A stretch of DNA of 64,000 nucleotides. Source: Magnetospirillum fulvum. Lineage in GTDB: Bacteria; Pseudomonadota; Alphaproteobacteria; Rhodospirillales; Magnetospirillaceae. Shown here in pieces: positions 18,212-26,714 of the stretch. The translations under genes were made by a program, and so were the position numbers. Below the pieces are notes generated by a model. The model had not been told where the DNA came from. It made no database searches and worked only from the letters and a program-made list of their open reading frames with translations. Position 1 is the stretch's first letter. The number at the start of each line of letters is the position of its first letter. The stretch spans positions 310,001-374,000 of the forward strand of contig NZ_FNWO01000002.1 in the NCBI RefSeq assembly GCF_900108475.1. Reading direction: 5' to 3'.

Positions 18212-18910
18212 TCACCGCCCCCAGATCGCCAGCCCGCCATACACCAGCAACGCGGCCAGGATCAGCAGACCCAGGGCCTTTTGCCCGCTGGCGAACGGCT
18301 CCTTGGGCGCGCGGGCGGCGGTGGCGGGATCGAGATCGACGTCGCCGCCGATCATCGGGGTGATCAGATCCTCGTTCTTGCCAAAGCGGTAATAGAGAAT
18401 CGCGGCGACGTGGAGCGAGGCCAGCCCGAGCAGCACCCAGCCGGTCAGCCGGTGCAGCGAGGAGAGCGACTTCACCGTCGCACTCGACACCGCCCAGGCC
18501 AGCGGTCCGTCGGTGGCGATATCGTCGGCCGAGAACAGGCCGGTGCCCGCCTGAAACAGCAGCAACCCGATCAGGATCGAGACACTCCAGCCGCCCAGCG
18601 GATTATGACCCAGCCCGGACCAGACGCCGGATTCCTTGCCGCCGCGCAGATAGGCCAGCACCGTCCCCGGCCCGCGGACAAAGTCGGAAAAGCGGGCGGT
18701 GGGGCTGCCGGTGACGCCCCAGGCTAACCGGAACAGCAACAAGGTGAGGATCAAGGCCCCGGCGCTGATATGCAGGCCGAGTTGGCCGTTATAGCCGCTG
18801 ATCCACAGCACGGCGAACAGGGCGGCCAGCGACCAGTGAAACAGCCGCACCGGCAAATCCCATACGCGAACCCGCTGGGTCGGACCGGCGGTTGGAACGG
18901 TCTCGGACAT
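18212..18910 (-). CDS. Cytochrome b561 family membrane protein
   Basis: This 232-residue protein has four to five hydrophobic segments. Candidate haem-ligand histidines lie in membrane segments: His25 in LFHWSLAALF, His46 in LGLHISAGAL, His153 in SSLHRLTGW and His166 in ASLHVAAILYY. This fits the prokaryotic cytochrome b561 (COG3658-type) that passes electrons between the quinone pool and a c-type cytochrome. No cytochrome c gene is adjacent, so the partner is unknown. An N-terminal VRVWDLPVRLFHW motif is typical of the family. Confidence 0.88.
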   Translation of the reverse strand: MSETVPTAGPTQRVRVWDLPVRLFHWSLAALFAVLWISGYNGQLGLHISAGALILTLLLFRLAWGVTGSPTARFSDFVRGPGTVLAYLRGGKESGVWSGLGHNPLGGWSVSILIGLLLFQAGTGLFSADDIATDGPLAWAVSSATVKSLSSLHRLTGWVLLGLASLHVAAILYYRFGKNEDLITPMIGGDVDLDPATAARAPKEPFASGQKALGLLILAALLVYGGLAIWGR

Positions 18911-19063
18911 CGGGGCACTCCTTATTCCATAGGGGGTCTATAAAGTAGTGCCACCTCATGGTCTTTTCCAGTCAGGGAAAGTCCTATGCCGTCGCATGGC
19001 CGTGACAGCGGGGTGCCGACCTGATAGGCTTCGCTACGTTCCGTCATAGCCTTCGAGGCTCCT

Positions 19064-19993
19064 TTGACCCGGCCAACCCTAGTCGCCCTGTTCGGACTTG
19101 CCGTTGCGATCGTCGCGGCCTTGCTCGCGTTCGAGCACGAGCGCGAAGAGGTCGCGCCCACGGCGTCGGCCCCTGTCGCCGCGCCCGCCGCCGCGCCGAT
19201 CCCCGATGCCCGCCGCCCCAGCTTCGACGTCGTCCGTATCGGTACCGAGGGAAATTCGGTGCTGGCCGGTCGCGCCCAGCCGGGGGCACAGGTCATCATT
19301 CTGGACGGCGGGACCGAATTGGGGCGGGTCACCGCCGATCCCCGGGGCGAATGGGTGTTCGTGCCCGAGGGGGCTTTGCCGCCGGGCGGCCGCGAATTGC
19401 GGTTGCGCGCGGTCAATCCCGATGGTGAAGTCCTGGAATCCGGCGATCCGGTGGTGCTGGTGGTGCCCGAGCGCGGCGGTGGTGCCGCTTTGGCGCTGAA
19501 GACCGCGCCGACCGGGGGGACCACGCTGCTGCAAGGACCGGGCGGGCTGACCAGTGGCGCGCTGTCGCTCGATCTGGTCGATCACGACGATAAGGGCCGC
19601 CTGTTCGCGTCGGGCAAGGCTCCGGCGGGTGGGCGGGTCCAGTTTTATATCGACGATCGTTTTATCGGCCGCGCCGAGGCCGATGCCGAGGGGGCGTGGC
19701 GGATCGCCGGTACGCGCCCGGACGGCGAGTCCCACCGGCTGCGGGTCGATCTGGTCGATCCCAAGGGCAAGGTGCTGGCGCGGATCGAAACCCCCTGGAC
19801 CCCGGGCGCGCCGCTGGCTCGTCTCGGTGCGGGCGAAGTGGTGGTTTCTCCCGGCACCTCGTTGTGGCGGATCGCGCGGCGGGTTTACGGCGAAGGGGTC
19901 GCCTACACCGCGATCTTCACCGCCAACCGCGACCGCATCAGCAATCCCGACCTGATTTACCCAGGGCAGGTCTTTACTCTTCCCCAACGATGA
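19064..19993 (+). CDS. LysM domain-containing envelope protein
   Basis: This 309-residue protein has an N-terminal membrane anchor or signal (residues 5-21) and an Ala/Pro-rich linker. Two Ig-like beta segments (about 55-125 and 165-250, with AGRAQPGAQVII and SGKAPAGGRVQFYIDD) are typical of repeated bacterial Ig-like folds. A C-terminal LysM motif (about 262-309, SLWRIARRVYGEGVAYTAIF, DLIYPGQVFTLP) should bind peptidoglycan. The start is TTG at 19064 because no ATG precedes the hydrophobic segment. Such proteins occur widely in Rhodospirillales; the role is not known. Confidence 0.8.
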   Translation: MTRPTLVALFGLAVAIVAALLAFEHEREEVAPTASAPVAAPAAAPIPDARRPSFDVVRIGTEGNSVLAGRAQPGAQVIILDGGTELGRVTADPRGEWVFVPEGALPPGGRELRLRAVNPDGEVLESGDPVVLVVPERGGGAALALKTAPTGGTTLLQGPGGLTSGALSLDLVDHDDKGRLFASGKAPAGGRVQFYIDDRFIGRAEADAEGAWRIAGTRPDGESHRLRVDLVDPKGKVLARIETPWTPGAPLARLGAGEVVVSPGTSLWRIARRVYGEGVAYTAIFTANRDRISNPDLIYPGQVFTLPQR

Positions 19994-20133
19994 ATTCCGC
20001 ACGCCGTTGGCCCCGAGCGGGGTCATTCTCCCCACGATTCGTAGTGTTTTCGGGGTGAAATGGCTCGGGGGCGGCGGTATAAGGGGGCAATGTCCCGGCC
20101 GGAAAGGCCGGGCCCATGATCCGGAGGGTGTCA

Positions 20134-21015
20134 ATGCAGACCCAGGACTTCTCATCTCTGACAAAGTATCTGTCGTTCCCCATCAACCGCGCCGGTTGGC
20201 CGTTCATCGCCGCCGTGGCGGTGGTCGCCTACATTCTCGGCCACATCTGGGGCTTTTTGGGCTGGCTCGGTTTCTTCGCCACCCTGTGGACCGTGTGGTT
20301 CTTCCGAGACCCCAAGCGCGTCACCCCCACCCGTGACGGTCTGATCGTCGCCGCCGCCGACGGCACCGTCAGCGCGGTCGATAGCGCCGTTCCGCCCGCC
20401 GAACTGGGGTTGGGCGATGCGCCGCTGCCGCGCGTCACCGTTCTGCGCAGCCTGGCTGCGGTCCAGATCGCCCGCGTGCCCACCGATGCGACGGTGTCGA
20501 AGGCCGTGTTCACCGAAGGCACCTTCCATCTGGTGTCGCAGCCCCAGGCTGAAACCGAAAACACGCGCGCCGCTTATGTGTTCAACCGGGCCAACGGGGC
20601 CAAGATCGCGGTGGTGCAGTATGCCGGTGCGATTGCCCGTGACGTCGGGTTCGATCTGACCGAAGGCCAGACGGTCGCCGCCGGCGAGCGTTTCGGCGTG
20701 CTTCGCTTCAACATCGAACCGGCCAAGCAGTTGGCCGACAAGCTCTATCGCCGCTTCTTCAAGGGCGAGAAGATCGCGCTGTGCGACGGTTCGTTCAAGG
20801 CGTGCGATCTGAAGGCGTGCAACTTCAAATCCTGCCTGACCGGCCAGGGTGCCTCGCTCTGCCAGTGCGGCAGCCATCTCCATGGCCGCTTCGATCTCTA
20901 CCTGCCCGCCGGGAGCGTTGCTCTGGTGGCCGCCGGTCAGTTGATCGTCGCCGGTGAAACCGTGGTGGCCGATCTTGCCTCGACCGAGGCGGCGCGTCCG
21001 TTCGAGACTCGCTGA
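20134..21015 (+). CDS. Divergent phosphatidylserine decarboxylase homolog with Cys-rich insertion, probably altered or inactive
   Basis: The 293-residue protein aligns with alphaproteobacterial Psd along its length. It has an N-terminal membrane region, WFFRDPKRVTPTRDGL, ADG with Asp76, AVPPAELGLGDAP, VVQYAGAIARD, AAGERFGVLRF, and RFDLYLPAG to the end. Two essential features differ. The FDVHVNRAP-type motif reads LAAVQIARVP, with Gln111 in place of the conserved His. The RFGSRVDVYLP cleavage site is split by about 57 extra residues (193-251) containing cysteines 217, 224, 229, 234, 243 and 245. A Gly246-Ser247 pair ends the insert. The ATG at 20134 follows GGAGGG. The stop overlaps the pssA start by one base (TGATG), the normal psd-pssA arrangement. 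Homology is clear; loss of decarboxylase activity is inferred. Confidence 0.8.
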   Translation: MQTQDFSSLTKYLSFPINRAGWPFIAAVAVVAYILGHIWGFLGWLGFFATLWTVWFFRDPKRVTPTRDGLIVAAADGTVSAVDSAVPPAELGLGDAPLPRVTVLRSLAAVQIARVPTDATVSKAVFTEGTFHLVSQPQAETENTRAAYVFNRANGAKIAVVQYAGAIARDVGFDLTEGQTVAAGERFGVLRFNIEPAKQLADKLYRRFFKGEKIALCDGSFKACDLKACNFKSCLTGQGASLCQCGSHLHGRFDLYLPAGSVALVAAGQLIVAGETVVADLASTEAARPFETR

Positions 21016-21818
21016 TGATCTTCCGTCGCAAGCGCCAGCCCCGCATTCCCGGCCTTTCGGTAAAGCGGCTGATACCCAACGTGATGACGTTGCTGGCGCT
21101 TTGCGCCGGGTTGACTTCGATCCGGTTCGCGGTTCACGGCCTGTGGCGGGAAGCGGTGATCGCCACCGTGCTGGCCGCGATCCTCGACGGGCTGGACGGG
21201 CGGGTCGCCCGGCTGCTCCACGGCACCTCGAAATTCGGGGCGGAACTCGATTCGCTGTCGGACTTCGTCAGCTTCGGGGTCGCCCCGGCGATGGTGCTGT
21301 ATTTCTGGACGATGCGCGACGCTGGAGGGTTCGGCTGGGCGCTGGTGCTGTTGTTCTCGGTCTGCTGCGCCCTGCGGCTGGCCCGCTTCAACACCATGAT
21401 CGGCGAACCCGATCTGCCGCCCTATGCATCGAACTTCTTCACCGGCGTTCCGGCTCCGGCCGCCGCCGGTCTGGTGCTGCTGCCGTTGATCCTGACCATC
21501 CAGTTCGGGTCGGGCTTCTTCGACAAGCCGATCATCGTCGCGGTCTTCCTGATGGGCGTTTCGTTCCTGATGGTCAGCCAGCTTCCGACCTTCTCGTTCA
21601 AGAAGGTGCGGATTCCCCATAAATGGGTGCTGCCGATCCTGCTGTTCGTCGGGCTGGCGGCGGCGTTTCTGGTCACCGAGCCGTGGCTGACCCTGTCGGT
21701 ATTGGGAGGGCTGTATCTGGCCACGATCCCGATGGCGATCAGCGCGCTTCACCGGCTGAAGACGCAGGCTGAAACCGCAGCAAACCCGTCCGAGCCGGTA
21801 AGTCCGGCCGGACCCTGA
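21015..21818 (+). CDS. pssA: CDP-diacylglycerol-serine O-phosphatidyltransferase
   Basis: This enzyme makes phosphatidylserine from CDP-diacylglycerol and serine in the membrane. The 267-residue protein has the CDP-alcohol phosphotransferase motif DG-x2-AR-x8-G-x3-D-x3-D (DGLDGRVARLLHG...AELDSLSD, about 58-80) and several membrane segments. Its ATG overlaps the stop of the Psd homolog, so the two are coupled. An Ala/Pro-rich hydrophilic tail follows the last helix. Confidence 0.95.
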   Translation: MIFRRKRQPRIPGLSVKRLIPNVMTLLALCAGLTSIRFAVHGLWREAVIATVLAAILDGLDGRVARLLHGTSKFGAELDSLSDFVSFGVAPAMVLYFWTMRDAGGFGWALVLLFSVCCALRLARFNTMIGEPDLPPYASNFFTGVPAPAAAGLVLLPLILTIQFGSGFFDKPIIVAVFLMGVSFLMVSQLPTFSFKKVRIPHKWVLPILLFVGLAAAFLVTEPWLTLSVLGGLYLATIPMAISALHRLKTQAETAANPSEPVSPAGP

Positions 21819-21850
21819 TCCAGACCGATCGGGCGATTGTACCGAATTCG

Positions 21851-21877
21851 TCCCTGCCGCGATTGTCGCGGCAGGGA
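21851..21877 (+). terminator. Stem-loop downstream of pssA
   Basis: TCCCTGCCGCG pairs with CGCGGCAGGGA around a short loop, 33 nt after the pssA stop. It has no U-run. The remaining stretch to 22037 probably holds the ompA promoter; I see no gene in it. Confidence 0.5.
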
Positions 21878-22037
21878 CTAGGTACTTTGCGCAAACTGTT
21901 GCTTATTGGCAACGCTTGCCGACGAAGCGACACACGGGACGGGGGTGTCCTTGCCGCTCCCTCCCTCACACGTTATAAATCTGCTCAATAGCCGTCCGCA
22001 CTCGCGGCAACTAATTTGAACGGGAAGGTTACCCCAA

Positions 22038-23072
22038 ATGCGAAACCTTAAGATTCTGCTCGCCGCTGCGGCGGTCGCTACGACGATGCCGACTCTGGCC
22101 CACGCTCAGTGGTATGTCGGCGTTGATGCCGGTGCCAGCATTCTTGAGGAAAACAAGATGAAGGCCACCGATGGCAGCCACAAGGCGTCGTCGGACATCG
22201 GCTGGCTGGCCCAGGGTCAGATCGGTTATGCGTTCGGCCCGTGGAAGGTCGAAGGCGAACTGAGCTATCGCGACAACGGCGTCAACAAGTACGACGGCGC
22301 CAAGGCCCATGGCAGCACCACCGCTCTGGCGACGATGGCCAACGGTATCTATGAATTCCTGCCCGAGTCGAAGTGGCATCCCTTCGTCGGTGCCGGTATC
22401 GGTATCGCCAACGTCGATGCGGGCAAGGTGTCCGTCGGCGGTGTCGATCAGTACAAGGGCGACGATTGGCAGTTCGCTTATCAGGGCTTCGCCGGTGTCG
22501 GTTACGACGTGAGCCGCAATGTCGAGTTGAAGGCGCAGTATCGTTACTTCGCTACCCTCGATTACGACACCAAGTCCGTCGCCAACGGCAGCAAGATCGA
22601 CAACGAGTATCGCGATCACGCTCTGCTGGTCGGTTTCACCTACAAGTTCAACCCGCCGCCGGCTCCGGCTCCGGTCTACGCTGCCCCGGCCCCGGTTGCG
22701 GCCCCGGCTCCGGCTCCGGTCCCCGTCAAGCCGGTTGCGGCGAAGCGTAACTTCATCGTGTTCTTCGACTTCGACAAGGCCGTGATCACCCCGGAAGCCG
22801 CTCGCATCATCCAGCAGGCCGCCGGTACCTCCAAGAGCACCGCCGTCACCCGCATCGACCTGACCGGCCACACCGATCTGTCGGGCAGCGAGCGTTACAA
22901 CCAGGCTCTGTCGATCAAGCGCGGCAATGCCGTGAAGGCCGAACTGGTGAAGCTCGGCATCCCGGCTGCTCAGATCGACGTCGTCGGCAAGGGCAAGTCC
23001 GACCCGCTGGTCGCCACTCCCGATGGCGTCCGCGAGCCGCAGAACCGCCGCGTCGAGATCGTCCTCCCGTAA
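22038..23072 (+). CDS. OmpA family outer membrane protein
   Basis: This 344-residue porin-like protein has a signal peptide ending about residue 23 (TLAHAQ). An N-terminal 8-strand beta-barrel domain spans roughly 24-205 (WYVGVDAGAS..., EGELSYRDNG..., ending HALLVGFTYKF). A Pro/Ala linker follows (about 206-235), then a C-terminal OmpA peptidoglycan-binding domain with FFDFDKAVIT, LTGHTDLSGS, YNQALSIKRGNAV and NRRVEI. It should tie the outer membrane to the cell wall. Codon use looks biased to a few codons, consistent with high expression. A terminator follows. Confidence 0.94.
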   Translation: MRNLKILLAAAAVATTMPTLAHAQWYVGVDAGASILEENKMKATDGSHKASSDIGWLAQGQIGYAFGPWKVEGELSYRDNGVNKYDGAKAHGSTTALATMANGIYEFLPESKWHPFVGAGIGIANVDAGKVSVGGVDQYKGDDWQFAYQGFAGVGYDVSRNVELKAQYRYFATLDYDTKSVANGSKIDNEYRDHALLVGFTYKFNPPPAPAPVYAAPAPVAAPAPAPVPVKPVAAKRNFIVFFDFDKAVITPEAARIIQQAAGTSKSTAVTRIDLTGHTDLSGSERYNQALSIKRGNAVKAELVKLGIPAAQIDVVGKGKSDPLVATPDGVREPQNRRVEIVLP

Positions 23073-23098
23073 TTGGGGGTCGGCACGACAGTCACGAG

Positions 23099-23128
23099 AG
23101 GGGCCCCGCCGCGAGGCTGGGCCCTTTT
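23099..23128 (+). terminator. Rho-independent terminator of the OmpA gene
   Basis: AGGGGCCC pairs with GGGCCC around CGCCGCGAGGCT and is followed directly by TTTT, 26 nt past the stop. Confidence 0.75.
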
Positions 23129-23167
23129 CGATTCCTGTTCCGATATCTGTTTGATGACGAGGATTCG

Positions 23168-23698
23168 ATGACGTTCCGTCTTGCCGCTGCCGCCCTGGCG
23201 GCCACGTTCCTTCTCCATGGCCCGGCCGTCGCCGCTACCGCCGCCGCCGACGCCACCAAACGATTGGGGAAATTCGGGGCCTGGGAATCCTTTACCTATG
23301 GCGACGGTGCCGCCAAGACCTGCTATCTCGCCGCCGCCGCCGACAAGGTCGTCGGTGGAGAAAAAGGGAAAACCACCACCTATCTGATCGTCACCCATCG
23401 CCCCGGTGCCAAGGGACAGGACGAGATCAGCCTCAACGGCGCCTATGGCTTCAAAAAGGAGTCCGAGGTCGAGCTTCAGATCGGTGCGATGAAATTCGCC
23501 CTGTTCACCCGTGGTGACCGCGCCTGGGCGCGCGACGCCGCCACTGACAAGGCGATCATCGCCGTGATGCGCAAGGGCAAGGACGCCAGCCTGCGCGCCA
23601 GCCCGGCCAAGGGAGCCGACCTGACCGCCTCCCTTACCCTCGGCGGCTTTAGCGACGCGCTGGCCGCTGCCGACAAGGCCTGCGGGATCAAGCGCTAG
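23168..23698 (+). CDS. Invasion-associated locus B (IalB) family secreted protein
   Basis: This 176-residue protein has a signal peptide ending about residue 22 (GPAVAAT). The mature part has the IalB-type pattern: FGAWESFTY near the N-terminus, a Cys at TCYLAA, a KFALFTRGDRAW strand and a late Cys (KACGIKR) that probably pairs with the first. IalB-like proteins are common in free-living alphaproteobacteria, where their function is unknown; the name comes from Bartonella and does not imply virulence here. It follows the OmpA gene. Confidence 0.8.
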   Translation: MTFRLAAAALAATFLLHGPAVAATAAADATKRLGKFGAWESFTYGDGAAKTCYLAAAADKVVGGEKGKTTTYLIVTHRPGAKGQDEISLNGAYGFKKESEVELQIGAMKFALFTRGDRAWARDAATDKAIIAVMRKGKDASLRASPAKGADLTASLTLGGFSDALAAADKACGIKR

Positions 23699-23712
23699 AG
23701 TATCCGTGTTGA

Positions 23713-23928
23713 TCAAGCGGTTTTTGGCATCCAGAGACGCCCTGCCTTGAGCGGGGCGTTTGCCAGAACGACGAGCTTTCGCATGATGGCGACCTTGGCG
23801 GGTTTTCCGGTTGTGACGAGAGCGTCGTATTTGGCTTTGAGATCGGGATTGAAGCGAGCCGCGACGAGGGCGGGCATGTAGAGCGCCTGACGGACGTTGG
23901 CCCGTCCGCCGCGAATGAAGGCGCGGCC
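23713..23928 (-). pseudogene. IS110-family transposase remnant, C-terminal fragment
   Basis: On the minus strand a 71-codon open stretch reads GRAFIRGGRANVRQALYMPA, then LVAARFNPDLKAKYDALVTT, then GKPAKVAIMRKLVVLANAP and a stop. This matches the C-terminal Transposase_20 end of IS110/IS116 enzymes. The N-terminal DEDD catalytic half is missing and no start codon is in place. The rest of the gap to 24058 contains a TTGGAGGC/GCCTCCAA stem-loop near 23990 and no other gene. Confidence 0.8.
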
Positions 23929-24060
23929 TCATTGGCCTATCCAACCCCCGATGAGGACTGCTCTTCGAGAGCCGGTATGGGCCAACAGTGGTTTGGAGGC
24001 TTTGGCCTCCAAGCGGGGTCGGAGCAACCGCCCCGCCTCACGAAACGGCAATCAAAGAAA

Positions 24061-24090
24061 AAGGCCCGGAACCTTGCGGTTCCGGGCCTT
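24061..24090 (-). terminator. Rho-independent terminator of rpsA
   Basis: AAGGCCCGGAACC and GGTTCCGGGCCTT form a perfect 13-bp stem with a 4-nt loop. On the minus strand it is followed by a run of U (complement of GAAAAA), 28 nt past the rpsA stop. Confidence 0.92.
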
Positions 24091-24117
24091 CCTCATTCGG
24101 TCAGGCGCTGACGAAGA

Positions 24118-25818
24118 CTACTTGTCTTCGCTGGCCTGGGCCTTGCGCATCGCGGCACCGAGGATGTCGCCGAGCGAAGCACCCGAGTCGGACGAACCGT
24201 ACTCGGCCATCGCCTGCTTCTCTTCTTCGACTTCGCGGGCCTTGATCGACAGGCTGACCTTGCGGGCACCCTTCTCGAGCGCGGTGACCTTGGCGTCGAT
24301 CTTTTCGCCGATGGCGAAACGCTCGGGACGCTGCTCGGACCGCTCGCGCGACAGGTCGCTCTTGCGGATGAAGCCGGTCAGACCCTCGACGGTGACTTCG
24401 ATACCGTTTTCGGTGACATGGGTCACCGTGCAGGTCACGACGTCTCCCTTCTTGATCGAAGCGATGGCGTCATGGAACGGATCGGACGACAGCTGCTTGA
24501 TGCCGAGCGAGATGCGTTCCTTCTCGACGTCGACGTCGAGAACCTTCGCCTTGACCACGTCGCCCTTCTTGAAGTCCTGAATGGCGGCGTCGCCGGGCTT
24601 TTCCCAATCGAGGTCGGACATGTGAACCATGCCGTCGATATCGCCGGGCAGACCGATGAACAGACCGAATTCGGTGATGTTCTTGATCTCGCCTTCGACG
24701 ATGGTGCCCGACGGGAAGCGCTCGAGGAAGCTTTCCCACGGGTTGGAGATGGTCTGCTTCAGGCCGAGGCTGATGCGGCGCTTCTGCGGATCGACGTCCA
24801 GCACCATGACTTCGACTTCCTGCGAGGTCGAAACGATCTTGCCGGGGTGGACGTTCTTCTTGGTCCAGGACATCTCGGAGACGTGGACCAGACCTTCGAC
24901 ACCGGGCTCCAGCTCGACGAACGCGCCGTAGTCGGTGATGTTGGTGACGCGGCCGGTGAACTTGGCGCTGACCGGGTACTTGGCCTCGACACCCTCCCAC
25001 GGATCGGCGTCAAGCTGCTTGATGCCGAGAGAGATGCGCTGGGTTTCCGGGTTGAAGCGGATGACCTGAACGCGGACGGTCTGGCCGATATGCAGCGCCT
25101 CGGACGGGTGGTTGATGCGCTTCCAGGCGATGTCGGTGACGTGGAGCAGACCATCGACGCCGCCGAGATCGACGAACGCACCGTAATCGGTGATGTTCTT
25201 GACCACGCCTTCGAGGATCTGGCCTTCCTTCAGGTTCTCGATCAGCTCGCTGCGCTGTTCGGCGCGGGTCTCTTCGAGAACGGCGCGACGCGACACGACG
25301 ATGTTGCCGCGCGAGCGGTCCATCTTGAGGATCTGGAACGGCTGAGTGGTGCCGAGCAGCGGGGTGATATCGCGCACGGGGCGGATATCGACCTGGGAGC
25401 CGGGGAGGAACGCCACCGCGCCGGACAGATCGACGGTGAAGCCGCCCTTGACCCGGCCGAAGATGACGCCGTTGACGCGCTGCTGGTCCTGGAACGACTT
25501 CTCGAGCAGGGTCCAGGCTTCTTCGCGCTTGGCCTTCTCGCGCGACAGAACGACTTCGCCGTTCTTGTCCTCGTAGCGTTCGATGAAGACGTCAACGCGG
25601 TCGCCAGCCTTAATCTCGGCGGCGCGGCCAGCGGTGGCGAATTCCTTCAGCGGAACGCGGCCTTCGGACTTGAGGCCAACGTCGATCACCGCATGGTCAC
25701 CGTCGATGGTGACGATCAGGCCACGGATCACCGAGCCTTCGAACGTGCCGCCGACGCCGAGAGTCTCGTCGAGCAGGGAGGCGAAATCATCGCCCGCGTC
25801 AATGGGGGAATTGGTCAT
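24118..25818 (-). CDS. rpsA: 30S ribosomal protein S1
   Basis: This 566-residue protein helps the ribosome bind mRNA. It contains six S1/OB repeats, seen as recurring segments such as GEVVLSREKAKRE, ITDYGAFVDLGGVDGLLHVTD, ITDYGAFVELEPGVEGLVHVSEM and ITEFGLFIGLPGDIDGMVHMSD. The last repeat is more divergent, as is usual. The C-terminus (SSDSGASLGDILGAAMRKA) is typical of alphaproteobacteria. It lies 136 bp downstream of cmk, the normal order, and has a strong terminator. Confidence 0.97.
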   Translation of the reverse strand: MTNSPIDAGDDFASLLDETLGVGGTFEGSVIRGLIVTIDGDHAVIDVGLKSEGRVPLKEFATAGRAAEIKAGDRVDVFIERYEDKNGEVVLSREKAKREEAWTLLEKSFQDQQRVNGVIFGRVKGGFTVDLSGAVAFLPGSQVDIRPVRDITPLLGTTQPFQILKMDRSRGNIVVSRRAVLEETRAEQRSELIENLKEGQILEGVVKNITDYGAFVDLGGVDGLLHVTDIAWKRINHPSEALHIGQTVRVQVIRFNPETQRISLGIKQLDADPWEGVEAKYPVSAKFTGRVTNITDYGAFVELEPGVEGLVHVSEMSWTKKNVHPGKIVSTSQEVEVMVLDVDPQKRRISLGLKQTISNPWESFLERFPSGTIVEGEIKNITEFGLFIGLPGDIDGMVHMSDLDWEKPGDAAIQDFKKGDVVKAKVLDVDVEKERISLGIKQLSSDPFHDAIASIKKGDVVTCTVTHVTENGIEVTVEGLTGFIRKSDLSRERSEQRPERFAIGEKIDAKVTALEKGARKVSLSIKAREVEEEKQAMAEYGSSDSGASLGDILGAAMRKAQASEDK

Positions 25819-25954
25819 GGAATTGAAGTTCCTTTCGAGTCGTATTTTTACTGGCCAGCCGGTTGTATCCGGCGGTCTTTACGAAGCAAACGAAACCCAC
25901 CGCCCAGGCAAATCCGGGACGGCGGGCGAAACTGTTACAGGTGCCGGTCTCGCG

Positions 25955-26593
25955 TTATTCCGGAGCACCGGTCCGAATGTACGACAGCGCGAGGACAAAA
26001 GCCTGATCGGCGTCGAGGTCGGAGGTATCCAGCACGATGGCACCATCCGCCGGCTTTAGGGGAGCGACGGACCGGTTACGGTCGCGGTCGTCGCGTTCCT
26101 TCATGTCGGCAAGGACGGCGCTCTGTATACCTCCCCGGCCCGCCGCCTGCAACTCCTTCAACCGTCGCTCGGCTCGCTTTTCGAGCGAGGCGGTGACAAA
26201 CAGCTTCACTTCGGCGTCGGGGCAGACCACGGTGCCGATATCGCGTCCGTCCAGCACCGCGCCTTTTCCGCCCGGAGGGGTGTGGGCAAAGCGGCGCTGG
26301 AAGTCGAGCAGAGCGGCGCGAACGCCGGGAATCGCCGCCACTTTCGACGCCGCCTGGGCTGCGTCGTCGCCGCGCAGATCGGTCGCGGCCAGATCGACTG
26401 GAGCCAGGGCACGGGCGGCCGCCTCGGCGGCGGCTTCGTCGGCCGGATCGGTTCCGGCGCGGCGCAGGTTCATCCCCACCGCGCGATAGATCAAGCCGGT
26501 ATCGAGGTAATCGAACCCCAGTTCGGCAGCCAGCCGCCGGGCCAGCGTTCCCTTCCCGGCCGCCGCCGGGCCGTCGATGGCGATGATGGTCAC
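25955..26593 (-). CDS. cmk: (d)CMP kinase
   Basis: This enzyme phosphorylates CMP and dCMP with ATP. The 212-residue protein has the P-loop GPAAAGKGT at 8-16, the [10 protein letters not shown] substrate region near 31, DGRDIGTVV near 114, and a lid region with [12 protein letters not shown]. Upstream aroA, often adjacent in other alphaproteobacteria, is absent; the divergent neighbour is mtnA. Confidence 0.96.
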   Translation of the reverse strand: MTIIAIDGPAAAGKGTLARRLAAELGFDYLDTGLIYRAVGMNLRRAGTDPADEAAAEAAARALAPVDLAATDLRGDDAAQAASKVAAIPGVRAALLDFQRRFAHTPPGGKGAVLDGRDIGTVVCPDAEVKLFVTASLEKRAERRLKELQAAGRGGIQSAVLADMKERDDRDRNRSVAPLKPADGAIVLDTSDLDADQAFVLALSYIRTGAPE

Positions 26594-26714
26594 GAACCGA
26601 GCTCCCTCTGATCTTAACGTCGTGGTGCACTGTCGTTTACCTGTCGGCCCCCCTCTTGTCCACCGCCGGGACCATGGGCTACAGTTCGCGCCTTCTTAGG
26701 ATCGGGGGACAGAC

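Noticed and set aside
20776-20886. Frameshift or misassembly as the cause of the Psd insert
   Set aside because: The reading frame is open through the insert, composition matches the flanks, and both sides align with Psd in the same frame, so a true in-frame insertion is more likely.
24418-26196. A 592-residue plus-strand open frame across rpsA and cmk
   Set aside because: It mirrors the reverse complement of S1 repeats; the repeated look of the protein comes from the S1 domains.
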